Shown here: positions 7,842 to 15,053 of the stretch, one piece after another
How positions within the stretch are numbered: the first letter of the stretch is position 1
Layout: each line of letters starts with the position of its first letter
Virus record (IMG/VR): IMGVR_UViG_3300009154_002711
Span: 1-64,000 of that record
Strand: one strand, 5' to 3'
From: a virus
DNA length: 64,000 nt
Translations under genes and position numbers: made by a program
The notes under the pieces: model-generated
What the model was told of the DNA's origin: nothing
The model's input: only the letters and a program-made list of their open reading frames with translations
Database searches by the model: none

Positions 7842-8711
7842 TTAGTAATTCCAGTTAAGTTTATAATCTTCTAATGTGCTATCCATTGCCGCAGCTCTAG
7901 CCTGTATAATATCACACATAGTTTCCATTAGAGTAAAGTGCCAAGCATAACCATAAAACTGACCACCTTTAGCACCACCAGGATACCAACTTCTACGCAG
8001 CATACTAATGGCATCTTCTATAGCAGATAATTCACATAGACTCTTAACAAAGCTCATTAATTTAGGATCGCCTAATGGCAGTTTGTCTACAAGAATTAAT
8101 TGGTTAAGGATAGTCACATAGCATCTAATATCTCTAGACTCAGAGATTCCTCCGCGTAGTCCAAGACACCTGGAGAATGATAATTGAAATATGTCTGCGA
8201 AATAAAACTCCCCGATAGCTTTATAACGTTCAATAGGTTCATGTGTAGTTACATGCTTGTAATACTCTGAGAAATCCTCTAAATATCTATTTACAGAAAT
8301 CTCTGCCAATTTATCCCAAGCATATTTATGGCACATCCATAAACCTAAGCCATCTGTGTATTTATTATCTTCTTTAACCGGCTCCTCAAGCCAATAGGAG
8401 TAATCTTCAGAATAATAATACTCATCACGTTCTACAACTTCGCAAATAAACTTCTCAGCATCTTCAACCTTAAATCTAGTTTCTATTTCTTTAGTAATAA
8501 TATCTTTAGTAATCTCTTCAATCGCACCATAATCATTATAAAATCCAGTAAAGCCTAGAGTAACTGGCCATGCAGCTTCATTAGGATAACAAGCACCGCT
8601 CATATTCTCAACTTTAGCTTTATAAGGAACTCTAATTAGAAGTCCTATTACTGGATCTCCACAGTGAATTGGTAAATTAGTTAATGCACAAGTAGCATTC
8701 CAATATCCCAT
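7842..8711 (-). CDS. Conserved phage-type protein of unknown function
   Basis: The 289-residue protein opens MGYWNATCALTNLPIHCGDPV, a pattern I associate with uncharacterised phage and bacterial proteins. It is rich in aromatic and acidic residues, with C-terminal WYPGGAKGGQFYGYAW. No membrane segment or catalytic motif is recognised. It ends one base before the yqeY-like gene and is probably co-transcribed with it. Confidence 0.7.
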   Translation of the reverse strand: MGYWNATCALTNLPIHCGDPVIGLLIRVPYKAKVENMSGACYPNEAAWPVTLGFTGFYNDYGAIEEITKDIITKEIETRFKVEDAEKFICEVVERDEYYYSEDYSYWLEEPVKEDNKYTDGLGLWMCHKYAWDKLAEISVNRYLEDFSEYYKHVTTHEPIERYKAIGEFYFADIFQLSFSRCLGLRGGISESRDIRCYVTILNQLILVDKLPLGDPKLMSFVKSLCELSAIEDAISMLRRSWYPGGAKGGQFYGYAWHFTLMETMCDIIQARAAAMDSTLEDYKLNWNY

Positions 8712-8756
8712 TATTATATGTCCTTTTATATTATATTATTTTATATTTAATTAAAA

Positions 8757-8827
8757 GCGAACGAGGAGTGTCGATCTCCCTACCCGATGCTTGGAAGGCA
8801 TCCGCTCTGCCGTTGAGCTACGTTCGC
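8757..8827 (-). tRNA. tRNA-Gly(UCC)
   Basis: Acceptor GCGAACG/CGTTCGC, D arm GCTCAACGGCAGAGC, anticodon arm GATGC-CTTCCAA-GCATC. The T loop is ATCGACA, slightly off consensus. Confidence 0.85.
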
Positions 8828-8840
8828 GTTCGGATATCAG

Positions 8841-9014
8841 TTATACTAACCATTCTAACATATTAGTAGCCACCTGTACAGAGTCTTCTAGTTTAAACTC
8901 TGCACAAGTAGTTTGATCAGAATCTTCTTCCCCAAATAAATAAACTAATTCACCTGAATTACAGAATTCTATATAAGCATATTTGTTATTATCTTTACCT
9001 TTAAATGTAAGCAT
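8841..9014 (-). CDS. Small acidic protein, 57 residues
   Basis: I chose MLTFKGKD at 9014 because the longer frame to 9056 overlaps the upstream gene's end. NKYAYIEF and GELVYLFGEEDSD suggest a short beta sheet. Unknown family. Confidence 0.5.
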   Translation of the reverse strand: MLTFKGKDNNKYAYIEFCNSGELVYLFGEEDSDQTTCAEFKLEDSVQVATNMLEWLV

Positions 9015-9037
9015 AATGCCGCCTTCAACAGAATTAT

Positions 9038-9172
9038 CTACGGTATATACCACCACTCAGTATCAATAGATGGATTATTAACTAGAATGTAACTAGTATC
9101 GCCCCGAGTAATCCCATATACAAAATAAATGAATTGCGCTTTATTATCCAGAGCAATTTGATTAGGTTCCAT
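9038..9172 (-). CDS. 44-residue protein, unknown
   Basis: ATG at 9170-9172 overlaps the stop of the HigA-like gene as TAATG. The product MEPNQIALDNKAQFIYFVYG... ends EWWYIP. Coupling and open frame are the main support. Confidence 0.45.
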   Translation of the reverse strand: MEPNQIALDNKAQFIYFVYGITRGDTSYILVNNPSIDTEWWYIP

Positions 9173-9378
9173 TACAATCCCAACTCTTGTTCTAGTCTAA
9201 AGGCCAACGCTTCTTCTTCTGTGGGTGCCGCTATAGGATAATGAAGTTCTTCATATTCCTCAATAGCATTAACAAGTACATTTAATTCTCTACCTTCCTC
9301 TGAATCTACAGGAGCTAAGAAGATTTCTTCTACTCTCCTTAAAGCTTCTTCATACATTTCTTCTGATGTAATTTCCAT
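9172..9378 (-). CDS. HigA-type antitoxin N-terminal domain without DNA-binding domain
   Basis: The 68 residues closely match the N-terminal part of chromosomal HigA antitoxins: an acidic helix (EEMYEEALRRVEEIF), then LVNAIEEYEELHYPI and a terminal EEEALAFRLEQELGL. In HigA this part precedes a helix-turn-helix, which is absent here because the frame stops. It may be a stand-alone toxin-binding piece that protects against host HigB-type toxins, or a relic. No toxin gene is adjacent. Confidence 0.65.
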   Translation of the reverse strand: MEITSEEMYEEALRRVEEIFLAPVDSEEGRELNVLVNAIEEYEELHYPIAAPTEEEALAFRLEQELGL

Positions 9379-9501
9379 TAGATATCCTTTACAGTAATAA
9401 ACTTAGCGAACTCCTTTTGAATTTCTTTTACTTCTTGCTTCTGCTCTAATACAGCTTGCTCACGTTTTCTAGCAAAGCTTTCAATAGCTAATTCTATTCA
9501 T
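9378..9501 (-). pseudogene. Frameshifted small charged-helix gene
   Basis: ATG at 9499-9501 follows TTGAGGAATCAA but its frame stops after six codons. One base off, a frame reads ELAIESFARKREQAVLEQ... to VKDI-TAA, whose TAA overlaps the next gene's ATG. The total of 124 nt is one base out of register. Likely an indel, natural or technical. Confidence 0.45.
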
Positions 9502-9509
9502 TTGATTCC

Positions 9510-10160
9510 TCAAGTTAATAATGCTTCTAGCAATTCCGGATCAATAGGTAATCTTCTAAGATTAGGAACTAGTAATTCATTCATCCAATGTGCATGAGTG
9601 GTAACATGATTAGCGCGGACATATTTACCCACACTAGTACTAAACTCATCCATAAAGAAAGCTTCTCTTAATCTAACTACATAACCTTCACATAAATCTC
9701 CATTAACTATATGTAGCGGCTGGAAAGAATTATCCCATATACCTTCATAAAGAACAGGTACAGTAGGCAATCCAAAGTAATTACACCAAGTAACTACATC
9801 ATCCCAACTTAAACATTCATCATCTTCCCAAATATTAAATACTTGGAAATACGCTATTAAGTTCTTGTAATAAATACTATGTTTAGCATATAGATTCTCC
9901 CCACAAATCCGCATATTTGTGGGGATATCAAAGGAGAATAAACTATGTAATCTACTTACAAAGGTTCTACTTTTATGATAGGGAGAATCTATAGATCTAG
10001 CATGTAAACCATTAGTATACATAGTAGTATTCTCCCCATCCATCTTCGCAGTAATAACTACTTCTTTACCTTCAAAGGGATTAAAGGTTAATCTTTTATC
10101 ATCTGAAGTAGCCCCTGGAGAATCGGGTAAATGTAATGTACGAGGATATTTAGTGGCCAT
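9510..10160 (-). CDS. RNA ligase (Rnl2-like nucleotidyltransferase)
   Basis: From MATKYPRTLHLP the 216-residue protein shows ligase motif I KMDGENTTMY (lysine adenylated), motif III RICGENLYAKHS, motif IV EGYVVR and motif V KYVRANH. Phage RNA ligases reseal tRNAs cut by host anticodon nucleases, and this one lies in a tRNA-dense region. No polynucleotide kinase is visible beside it. A longer start at 10211 is possible. Confidence 0.88.
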   Translation of the reverse strand: MATKYPRTLHLPDSPGATSDDKRLTFNPFEGKEVVITAKMDGENTTMYTNGLHARSIDSPYHKSRTFVSRLHSLFSFDIPTNMRICGENLYAKHSIYYKNLIAYFQVFNIWEDDECLSWDDVVTWCNYFGLPTVPVLYEGIWDNSFQPLHIVNGDLCEGYVVRLREAFFMDEFSTSVGKYVRANHVTTHAHWMNELLVPNLRRLPIDPELLEALLT

Positions 10161-10239
10161 ATTTACTTTAGCTCTGATAAGTTTACTTATATAATCTAGT
10201 AAGTTAAACATAAGAATTATACGAGGCTTTTGTCAAGTG

Positions 10240-10482
10240 TTATACCTTTAAGAGGTTAGCGGTGGTTGTAAGCGAGGGATGCCAAAGATGTACGGTTACC
10301 AATTCCTTTATCCCCTCCAACTCGTCCTGCGTCGGGGGCGGTCCCGGCTTCTCTAGCCGCCGATGCAACATCCCGATCAAAGACAGCTTCATGGGACGAG
10401 GCAACTGCTGGATCTCTTCCGGTGAAAAGACTTTCAGTGCCGCTTTCGAGATATCGCTTGAGGATACTTGTTCTTTCTGCAT
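10240..10482 (-). CDS. Hypothetical protein, 80 residues
   Basis: MQKEQVSS is chosen because AAGGAG lies 8 nt before it; the longer frame lacks a site. FSPEEIQQLPRPMKLSLIGML and a Pro-rich GPPPTQ linker are visible. Helical, no family recognised. Confidence 0.6.
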   Translation of the reverse strand: MQKEQVSSSDISKAALKVFSPEEIQQLPRPMKLSLIGMLHRRLEKPGPPPTQDELEGIKELVTVHLWHPSLTTTANLLKV

Positions 10483-10552
10483 GTTAGACTCCTTGAGTAA
10501 ATGAGGAAGCCCCCTATAGAAACTATAGAAGGCAGCAGTACTGAGATTCAAA

Positions 10553-10620
10553 GGTGCCTGAAGTAGGAGTTGAACCTACGAATGACTTGGGTATGAACCA
10601 AGCGCTTTACCCTTGGCTCT
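10553..10620 (-). tRNA. tRNA with CAU anticodon (Met or Ile2), 5' strand missing
   Basis: T arm GTAGG-TTCAACT-CCTAC, anticodon arm CTTGG-TTCATAC-CCAAG and D arm GAGCCAAGGGTAAAGC are intact. The 3' strand ends CAGGCACC, yet the 5' acceptor strand that should read like GGTGCCT is replaced by ACCCAAA, next to the left end of the TnpB element. Confidence 0.5.
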
Positions 10621-10694
10621 TTGGGTCTAAAGCCCCGTCCCTTTAGGGCGGCTTTTTATCCTCGTTCGTGCTATCATAAGAACAGGAGGAAACA

Positions 10695-11885
10695 ATGATT
10701 GTCTTTGAGTTCAAAACCTACGGCAAAGCAAGCCAATTCACTGCGATTGATGAGGCTATCCGAACGATGCAATTCATTCGGAACAAGTCTATTCGTTTGT
10801 GGATGGACGGCCAAGCTAAATCTTGGGTAGAACTCTCCCGTCATTGTGCCCTGCTTGCTAAAGAGTTTGAGTTTGCCAACAAGCTCAACTCTATGGCTAG
10901 ACAAGCTGCTGCCGAACGCGCATGGGCTAGTATCTCCCGATTCTACGACAACTGTAAAAGCAAAGTACCCGGTAAGAAAGGGTACCCTACTTTTCAGAAA
11001 GACTGTAGAAGTGTTGAGTACAAAACCTCTGGTTGGAAGCTATCAGAAGACCGGAAAAGAATAACCTTCACCGACAAGATTGGCATTGGTTGTTTGAAGT
11101 TAAAAGGCACCCGTGACTTAAACTTCTACGCCCCAGAGCAAATCAAAAGGGTGCGGTTAGTCAAACGTGCGGACGGATACTACGCGCAGTTCTGTGTCTC
11201 AGTAGATAGGTCTGAAGAACTAGAGCCAACAGGAAGTGCAGTTGGTTTGGATGTAGGGCTTAAAGAGTTCTACACCGACTCCAATAACCAAACTGTTGAT
11301 AACCCTCGCTTTCTAAGGACTGGTGAGAAAGCTATAAAGCAGACTCAGCGCAGAGTATCTAAGAAAGTAAAAGGCTCAAATAATCGACACAAGGCCAAGA
11401 AGACACTAGGCAAACGCCACCTTAAGGTAAGTAGGCAACGCAGGGACTTTGCAATCAAGACTGCAAGGTGCGTAATCAGGTCAAACGACCTAGTAGCTTA
11501 TGAAGACTTAAGGATTAAGAACATGGTGAAGAACCATTGTTTGGCTAAGTCAATAAACGATGCCTCTTGGTACATGTTCCGTCAGTGGTTGGAGTACTTC
11601 GGCAAGATATTTGGCAAGGTAACAATAGCAGTACCAGCAGCCAGAACAAGTCAAGAATGCTCAAACTGTGGGGCTATTGTTGTCAAGTCATTATCCACTA
11701 GGACTCACGCTTGTAAGTGCGGGTGCGTGTTGGATAGAGACCACAACGCAGCGATTAACATTTTGATGAGAGGATTGGGTACCGCAGGGCATGTGGGAAC
11801 CTTTGCGCTAGACGCAAGAATCGCTTGGGGAGACACGACCTCTACTCTGGTTGGAGCAATCCTGCCCGTGCAAGCCGTCTCGTAG
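10695..11885 (+). CDS. tnpB: TnpB RNA-guided RuvC nuclease
   Basis: The 396-residue protein is complete. An N-terminal TnpB helical/wedge region is followed by RuvC motif I GLDVGLKEF (Asp), motif II YEDLRI (Glu), a Cys4 zinc ribbon CSNCG...CKCG and motif III LDRDHNAA (Asp). ATG follows AGGAGGAAAC. TnpB uses an omega RNA from the 3' end of its gene and right end to cut DNA at the donor site, which keeps the element. All catalytic residues are present, so it is probably active. Confidence 0.93.
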   Translation: MIVFEFKTYGKASQFTAIDEAIRTMQFIRNKSIRLWMDGQAKSWVELSRHCALLAKEFEFANKLNSMARQAAAERAWASISRFYDNCKSKVPGKKGYPTFQKDCRSVEYKTSGWKLSEDRKRITFTDKIGIGCLKLKGTRDLNFYAPEQIKRVRLVKRADGYYAQFCVSVDRSEELEPTGSAVGLDVGLKEFYTDSNNQTVDNPRFLRTGEKAIKQTQRRVSKKVKGSNNRHKAKKTLGKRHLKVSRQRRDFAIKTARCVIRSNDLVAYEDLRIKNMVKNHCLAKSINDASWYMFRQWLEYFGKIFGKVTIAVPAARTSQECSNCGAIVVKSLSTRTHACKCGCVLDRDHNAAINILMRGLGTAGHVGTFALDARIAWGDTTSTLVGAILPVQAVS

Positions 11886-11925
11886 AACCAAGAATCCCCG
11901 CACCTTTAGGTCGGGGAGTGTCAAC
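11886..11925 (+). ncRNA. Right end and omega-RNA 3' hairpin of TnpB element 1
   Basis: The stem CCCCGCACC/GGTCGGGG around a TTTA loop, followed by GAGTGTCAAC, is the transposon right end. By analogy with IS605-type TnpB it would form the omega-RNA scaffold, with the guide read from the flank. Confidence 0.6.
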
Positions 11926-11994
11926 AGAAGCCGGAATCGAACCTACACCTCCTCAAACCATTGAGGATTCTTCCATTAAACTATTCTGGGGATG
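11925..11994 (-). tRNA. Degenerate tRNA, identity unresolved
   Basis: TTCGATT T loop, D-arm-like AGTTTAATGG and a TCCTC/GAGGA stem are present. The anticodon loop is 6 or 8 nt (…AATGGTTT…), the T stem has mismatches (GTAGG against CCGGC), and only CAGAA/TTCTG of the acceptor pairs. It directly abuts the TnpB right end, so insertion damage is plausible. Confidence 0.4.
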
Positions 11995-11997
11995 TAA

Positions 11998-12963
11998 CTA
12001 AACTAGCCTAATAATATCTTTAGATCTATTAAGAAAGTGATCTGCAAATAAACGATTAACTAATATAATATCAGGAGTAATAATATCAAAACTAGGACCG
12101 GGTGCATCTTCTTCAAGCCCGCTATCAAATTTACCAAATACAAACATATCTGGAGTAATAATAAGTTCCTTTCTCTTATAAAATAAGAGAGAATATGCGG
12201 TTCGGGCTGAGCAACCAAACACATCCGCCACATAATTATAATAATCTACTAAAGATAATTCATAACCTTCAGGAGTTTTCCTAACTATTTTAACTTCCGG
12301 AATACCCATAACCTTTAATTCAATAGTATCATCTCGAAGTAATACAACTGTACCTACAAAGTCAACACAATTATAATAAAGATGATGCCCAAGTGCGGGT
12401 AAGAATAATTTAGCTAATATAACTTTAGTAAATTTATGCGAGGGTTTAAAGATACCCACACAAGTAAGATTAGATGCAATAACAGAACTATTATCAAAGC
12501 ATTCAGAAAAGAGATAGTTTAATTCTTCACTTTTTAAAGCCAGATTAAATAACTTTATATTAGGAAATGTAATACTTAATTGATTATCAAATAAGTTAAC
12601 CTTAACGACATCTCCTTCAGGTAACTTAGTAGGATCTACTGGTAAGTTATGCGCAAAGGCTAATCGATATGCTTCAAATAGCGGGTGCTCTACCTGAAAT
12701 AGTTCTAAGGGAATAGGGATTTGTGCAACACCCTTAACCATAACATAGACGTTATACTGACTATTAACTTGAAGATATATAAGATCAGTTATCCCCGGTG
12801 CATTTTCTACATTACTGCTAATCTGTTCACCTAAATATTCCATGAATACATTATATTTAGCTTTAAATTTATAGAGAATAACATCAACATCTTTAGTAGC
12901 CAACCACGCTTTAAACAAATCAACTTGTAACAATTCAACAATTTGCTCAATTAAGTCTTTCAT
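11998..12963 (-). CDS. Hypothetical protein, 321 residues
   Basis: MKDLIEQ at 12963 has AAGGAAT upstream; the longer frame overlaps the next gene. The N-terminus LLQVDLFKAWLATKD resembles the start of the neighbouring 110-residue protein (LELIKSWLATK), so the two probably share a domain. The rest is mixed alpha/beta with no known motif. Role unknown. Confidence 0.6.
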   Translation of the reverse strand: MKDLIEQIVELLQVDLFKAWLATKDVDVILYKFKAKYNVFMEYLGEQISSNVENAPGITDLIYLQVNSQYNVYVMVKGVAQIPIPLELFQVEHPLFEAYRLAFAHNLPVDPTKLPEGDVVKVNLFDNQLSITFPNIKLFNLALKSEELNYLFSECFDNSSVIASNLTCVGIFKPSHKFTKVILAKLFLPALGHHLYYNCVDFVGTVVLLRDDTIELKVMGIPEVKIVRKTPEGYELSLVDYYNYVADVFGCSARTAYSLLFYKRKELIITPDMFVFGKFDSGLEEDAPGPSFDIITPDIILVNRLFADHFLNRSKDIIRLV

Positions 12964-12971
12964 GGATTCCT

Positions 12972-13304
12972 TCAGGAGTTTGTGGTTTGTATTAACTGGA
13001 TATACTTTAGAAGTAATCCCGCAGTAACATCTTCCCAACCTTTACTAATCATTAGATTGAGTTCAATCAAATCTTTATCTAATTGCGGATCAAAGTTTTC
13101 CACAATAAAAGTATTTTTATCGTATGCCCAAACTGCATACCAATTTATATTTACAGTAAGAGTTCCAAGTTCTCTAACTTCTCTAAGATAAGTTACTAAA
13201 GGATTATCTTCGCCCACAAAGGGTCTACCTAACTTAAACTTAGGAGGTTTAGTAGCTAACCAAGATTTAATAAGTTCTAACTGCAGAGCAGGTTTGAATG
13301 ACAT
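12972..13304 (-). CDS. Hypothetical protein, 110 residues, related to its neighbour
   Basis: It shares the L-x-L-[IF]-K-x-W-L-A-T-K opening with the downstream gene, then contains VNINWYAVWAYDKNTF and ends helically. ATG follows TAGGAG. Unknown function; likely same operon. Confidence 0.6.
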   Translation of the reverse strand: MSFKPALQLELIKSWLATKPPKFKLGRPFVGEDNPLVTYLREVRELGTLTVNINWYAVWAYDKNTFIVENFDPQLDKDLIELNLMISKGWEDVTAGLLLKYIQLIQTTNS

Positions 13305-13381
13305 GAAATGGTCTCCTAAGAATGTTTAGAAAGCATTGTAATAGTTGATTCTAAATACTTTATAGAGCTATAAGGATAAAC

Positions 13382-13405
13382 AAAAGCCCCCGTAAGGGGG
13401 CCGAT
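13382..13405 (-). terminator. Terminator of the tmRNA transcription unit
   Basis: GGCCCCC-TTAC-GGGGGC followed by TTTTG on the minus strand, just after the tmRNA coding piece. A clean intrinsic terminator shape. Confidence 0.75.
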
Positions 13406-13450
13406 GTCTAACTAGTTGGGTAACAAGGCTAGTTAGCAACCCCGCTCAGT

Positions 13451-13501
13451 TTACGCAGCTACAAGAGCGCGCTTACGAGAGAAAGGATAAATGTTATTGA
13501 C
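13451..13501 (-). other. tmRNA proteolysis-tag reading frame
   Basis: The frame gives VNNIYPFSRKRALVAA and then TAA. It resembles cyanobacterial tags such as ANNIVPFARKTAPVAA (known type) with the same NNI-x-PF-x-R-K pattern and an Ala-Ala end. The resume codon is inferred to be GTC. Confidence 0.8.
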
Positions 13502-13601
13502 CTTTATTTTGTTTGTGTTTCTTCGCTTACACTGCGTTCAGTGGTACTCTTTCCCAATCATGTCGAAACCTGTATATCCCCGAGTAGTGGAGATAAGGGG
13601 A

Positions 13602-13882
13602 CACGTTACCCCCAGTTTTCACTGAGGCGTGGACTATTCCTTCAACCAAATGCGTGTCTTTGGTTGCCAAGCATTTAAAGCATTACTGCTTTCCTAGTCA
13701 CACTTAAAGTTAGACAAAGCTAATCACGCTCGAAGTGCTCTATGAGTCTCTAGACCATCGTTACCATCACTGGTAGTTTTGGTACGGTGTTAACATGTCT
13801 GGTTACCCAGATTTAGTCTTCGCCGTTTGAGCTTGGTTTACATTCAACCATTACTGATTGAAGCGACTAACTCTTTCGAGTA
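13602..13882 (-). ncRNA. Group I intron in the tmRNA T-loop (281 nt)
   Basis: The 5' exon ends GGGGTTCGAT and the intron ends in G before TCCCC, so splicing restores T loop TTCGATT on a GGGG/CCCC stem. Inside are a P7-like pair around AGAGACTCATAG and AATAGTCC, and a P9-like hairpin near the end. No ORF is present. Group I introns in tmRNA T-loops are known from some bacteria and phages. Confidence 0.75.
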
Positions 13883-14055
13883 ATCGAACCCCTGTCCAGT
13901 CATAGTACTCAGTACCACCTAGTCCTCTTCTTAATAAGATCTGTTGAGAACAGTTAGACCCACCGTTATAAGGCCACGGACACGGGCGCCGAAGATTAAA
14001 CTATCAGGGCCAGGACGAACCTTGGCCCAACAGCTACAAAGCCTTTGCTTTGTAT

Positions 14056-14136
14056 CTAGCTGTCATCACGATTAACACCAATTACAGTAACAAGCAGAAT
14101 GGCCAGTAGAAAAATGAGGCCACATCCAAGATCCAT
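14056..14136 (-). CDS. 26-residue membrane microprotein
   Basis: ATG follows GGAGATTGTC. The product MDLGCGLIFLLAILLVTVIG... is one transmembrane helix with a short NRDDS tail. It lies between tRNA-Asn and the tmRNA and resembles other one-helix microproteins at 26.6 and 61.7 kb in build, not in sequence. Confidence 0.5.
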   Translation of the reverse strand: MDLGCGLIFLLAILLVTVIGVNRDDS

Positions 14137-14174
14137 GACAATCTCCAGTGTGTGTGTGGTTAACTAAACTAAAA

Positions 14175-14443
14175 CTCCTCGAAAAGGATTCGAACCTTTG
14201 ACCAGTCGATTACTTTACCACTACGGTTTTCACCGCCCTTTCAGTTTGTGGTCTGGACTTTCTCTTCATCCTATTTCTAAGAGCACTCTATAAAGTCTCT
14301 ACACTTGCCCGATCTTACGACCTGCTAGCTCGGGATTGGCATTTTAAAGCTTTCCCCGATTTAGGAGTGTTTTCATCTATTCATTTCTAAATAGCGCTGC
14401 TATCATTTTACAGTCGACCGCTCTACCACTGAGCTACCGAGGA
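14175..14443 (-). tRNA. tRNA-Asn(GUU) split by a group I intron
   Basis: Exon 1 (14410-14443) is TCCTCGG-TA-GCTCAGTGGTAGAGC-G-GTCGACTGT. Exon 2 (14175-14212) starts TAATCGAC and carries T arm AAAGG-TTCGAAT-CCTTT and TCGAGGA plus G. Joining gives anticodon loop CTGTTAA on stem GTCGA/TCGAC, hence GUU. The spliced body is very close to bacterial tRNA-Asn. Confidence 0.85.
14213..14409 (-). ncRNA. Group I intron (IC3-like, 197 nt) in tRNA-Asn
   Basis: The 5' splice follows U and the intron ends in G, as group I splicing needs. ATGCCAATCCCGAGC resembles the P4/P5 strand of the cyanobacterial tRNA-Leu intron, GTAGAGACTTTATAGAGTGC and GAGAAAGTCCAGACC give P7, and GGCGGTGAAAACCGTAGTGG gives P9. It interrupts the anticodon between its second and third bases. 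No ORF. Confidence 0.8.
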
Positions 14444-14497
14444 ATAAAGGAGAGGTAATTAATCTCTCACACAAACTAATTATACCACAAGAATTAC

Positions 14498-14725
14498 TTA
14501 AGGAGCAATTCCTGTATTCCAATTACGATGGAAATCATCAGAGTTATATGCAGCAATATAATCATCATATACCGTACCTAATAACTTCCTAAGCATCTGA
14601 TCTATAACCCATTGTTTATGGTTAGCACCATCAATACTTCCATATTCAAGGGCCACATCAACAGCTTCATAAACTCTATCTAGTGGATCATTACCATCTC
14701 TATCTATTCGGTCATCATAGTCCAT
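14498..14725 (-). CDS. Small conserved-type phage protein, 75 residues
   Basis: MDYDDRIDRDGNDPLDRVYEAVDVALEYGSIDGANHKQWVIDQ... has the A-x-D-x-A-L-E-Y-G-x-I-D-G-A-x-H-K pattern that I associate with small phage proteins of unknown function. Acidic and helical. Confidence 0.65.
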   Translation of the reverse strand: MDYDDRIDRDGNDPLDRVYEAVDVALEYGSIDGANHKQWVIDQMLRKLLGTVYDDYIAAYNSDDFHRNWNTGIAP

Positions 14726-14735
14726 GTAGAATCCT

Positions 14736-14998
14736 CTAATTAATTAATAGAAATTGAGTATTGGGAATCAAGTTGCGATTGAAAGAAGTACTTTGGATAA
14801 ACACTTCATAACTACCTTTAGTACCACTCGCTGGAGAAATCTTAGTAGCTTGTCCAATAGGCAAACCCAGTAGACTCCTTGCTTCATTGCCGCTATAAAC
14901 CTTACCACTAATGGTATGACAAACAGCAATCTTTTTATTTGCTGTGAGAGTTTCAGATTTAGTTAGCTGATAAATTGCTGTGTAGCTAACATTGTCAT
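14736..14998 (-). pseudogene. Frameshifted gene, about 88 residues
   Basis: ATG at 14996-14998 follows AGGAGAAGAAC but stops after 11 codons. One base off, an open frame runs YQLTKSETLTANKKIAVCHT to NTQFLLIN-TAG. The second frame has no start codon of its own. The length of 263 nt is one base short. The product includes SGKVYSGNEARSLLGLP; family unknown. Confidence 0.5.
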
Positions 14999-15053
14999 GT
15001 TCTTCTCCTATTTAAACATCATCAGGATTCATTAGTAAAACTCATGGTATAAG

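Larger units (their letters stand above)
10626..11925 (+). mobile_element. TnpB (IS200/IS605 accessory-type) element 1
   Basis: The element spans a left hairpin (AAAGCCCCGTCC / GGGCGGCTTT, 10630-10655), tnpB, and a right hairpin CCCCGCACC...GGTCGGGG followed by GAGTGTCAAC (11893-11925). There is no tnpA, so mobility would need a transposase in trans. It sits between two damaged tRNA genes on the opposite strand. Confidence 0.75.
13406..13975 (-). ncRNA. ssrA: Circularly permuted (two-piece) tmRNA with a group I intron
   Basis: Reading 5' to 3' on the minus strand: an acceptor piece with P2 strand GTGGTACT (13911-13918) and ACAGGGGTTCGAT; an intron; then TCCCC completing the T arm and acceptor strand TATCTCC (13589-13595); a spacer of 6 nt; then the 5' acceptor strand GGGGATA (13575-13581), GGTTTCGACATG, the P2 partner AGTACCAC (13541-13548), and the tag ORF. 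The 3' acceptor strand therefore precedes the 5' strand, the hallmark of permuted tmRNA. P2 pairing across 350 nt confirms it. tmRNA rescues stalled ribosomes. The 5' boundary is approximate. Confidence 0.85.

Noticed and set aside
10160-10240. Promoter TTGACA...TATAAT upstream of the RNA ligase gene
   Set aside because: The two boxes are only 9 nt apart, too close for a sigma70 promoter.
13440-14050. Fragment of ribosomal RNA
   Set aside because: The structured, ORF-free stretch fits a permuted tmRNA with P2 pairing, a tag frame and a group I intron; no rRNA signature was seen.
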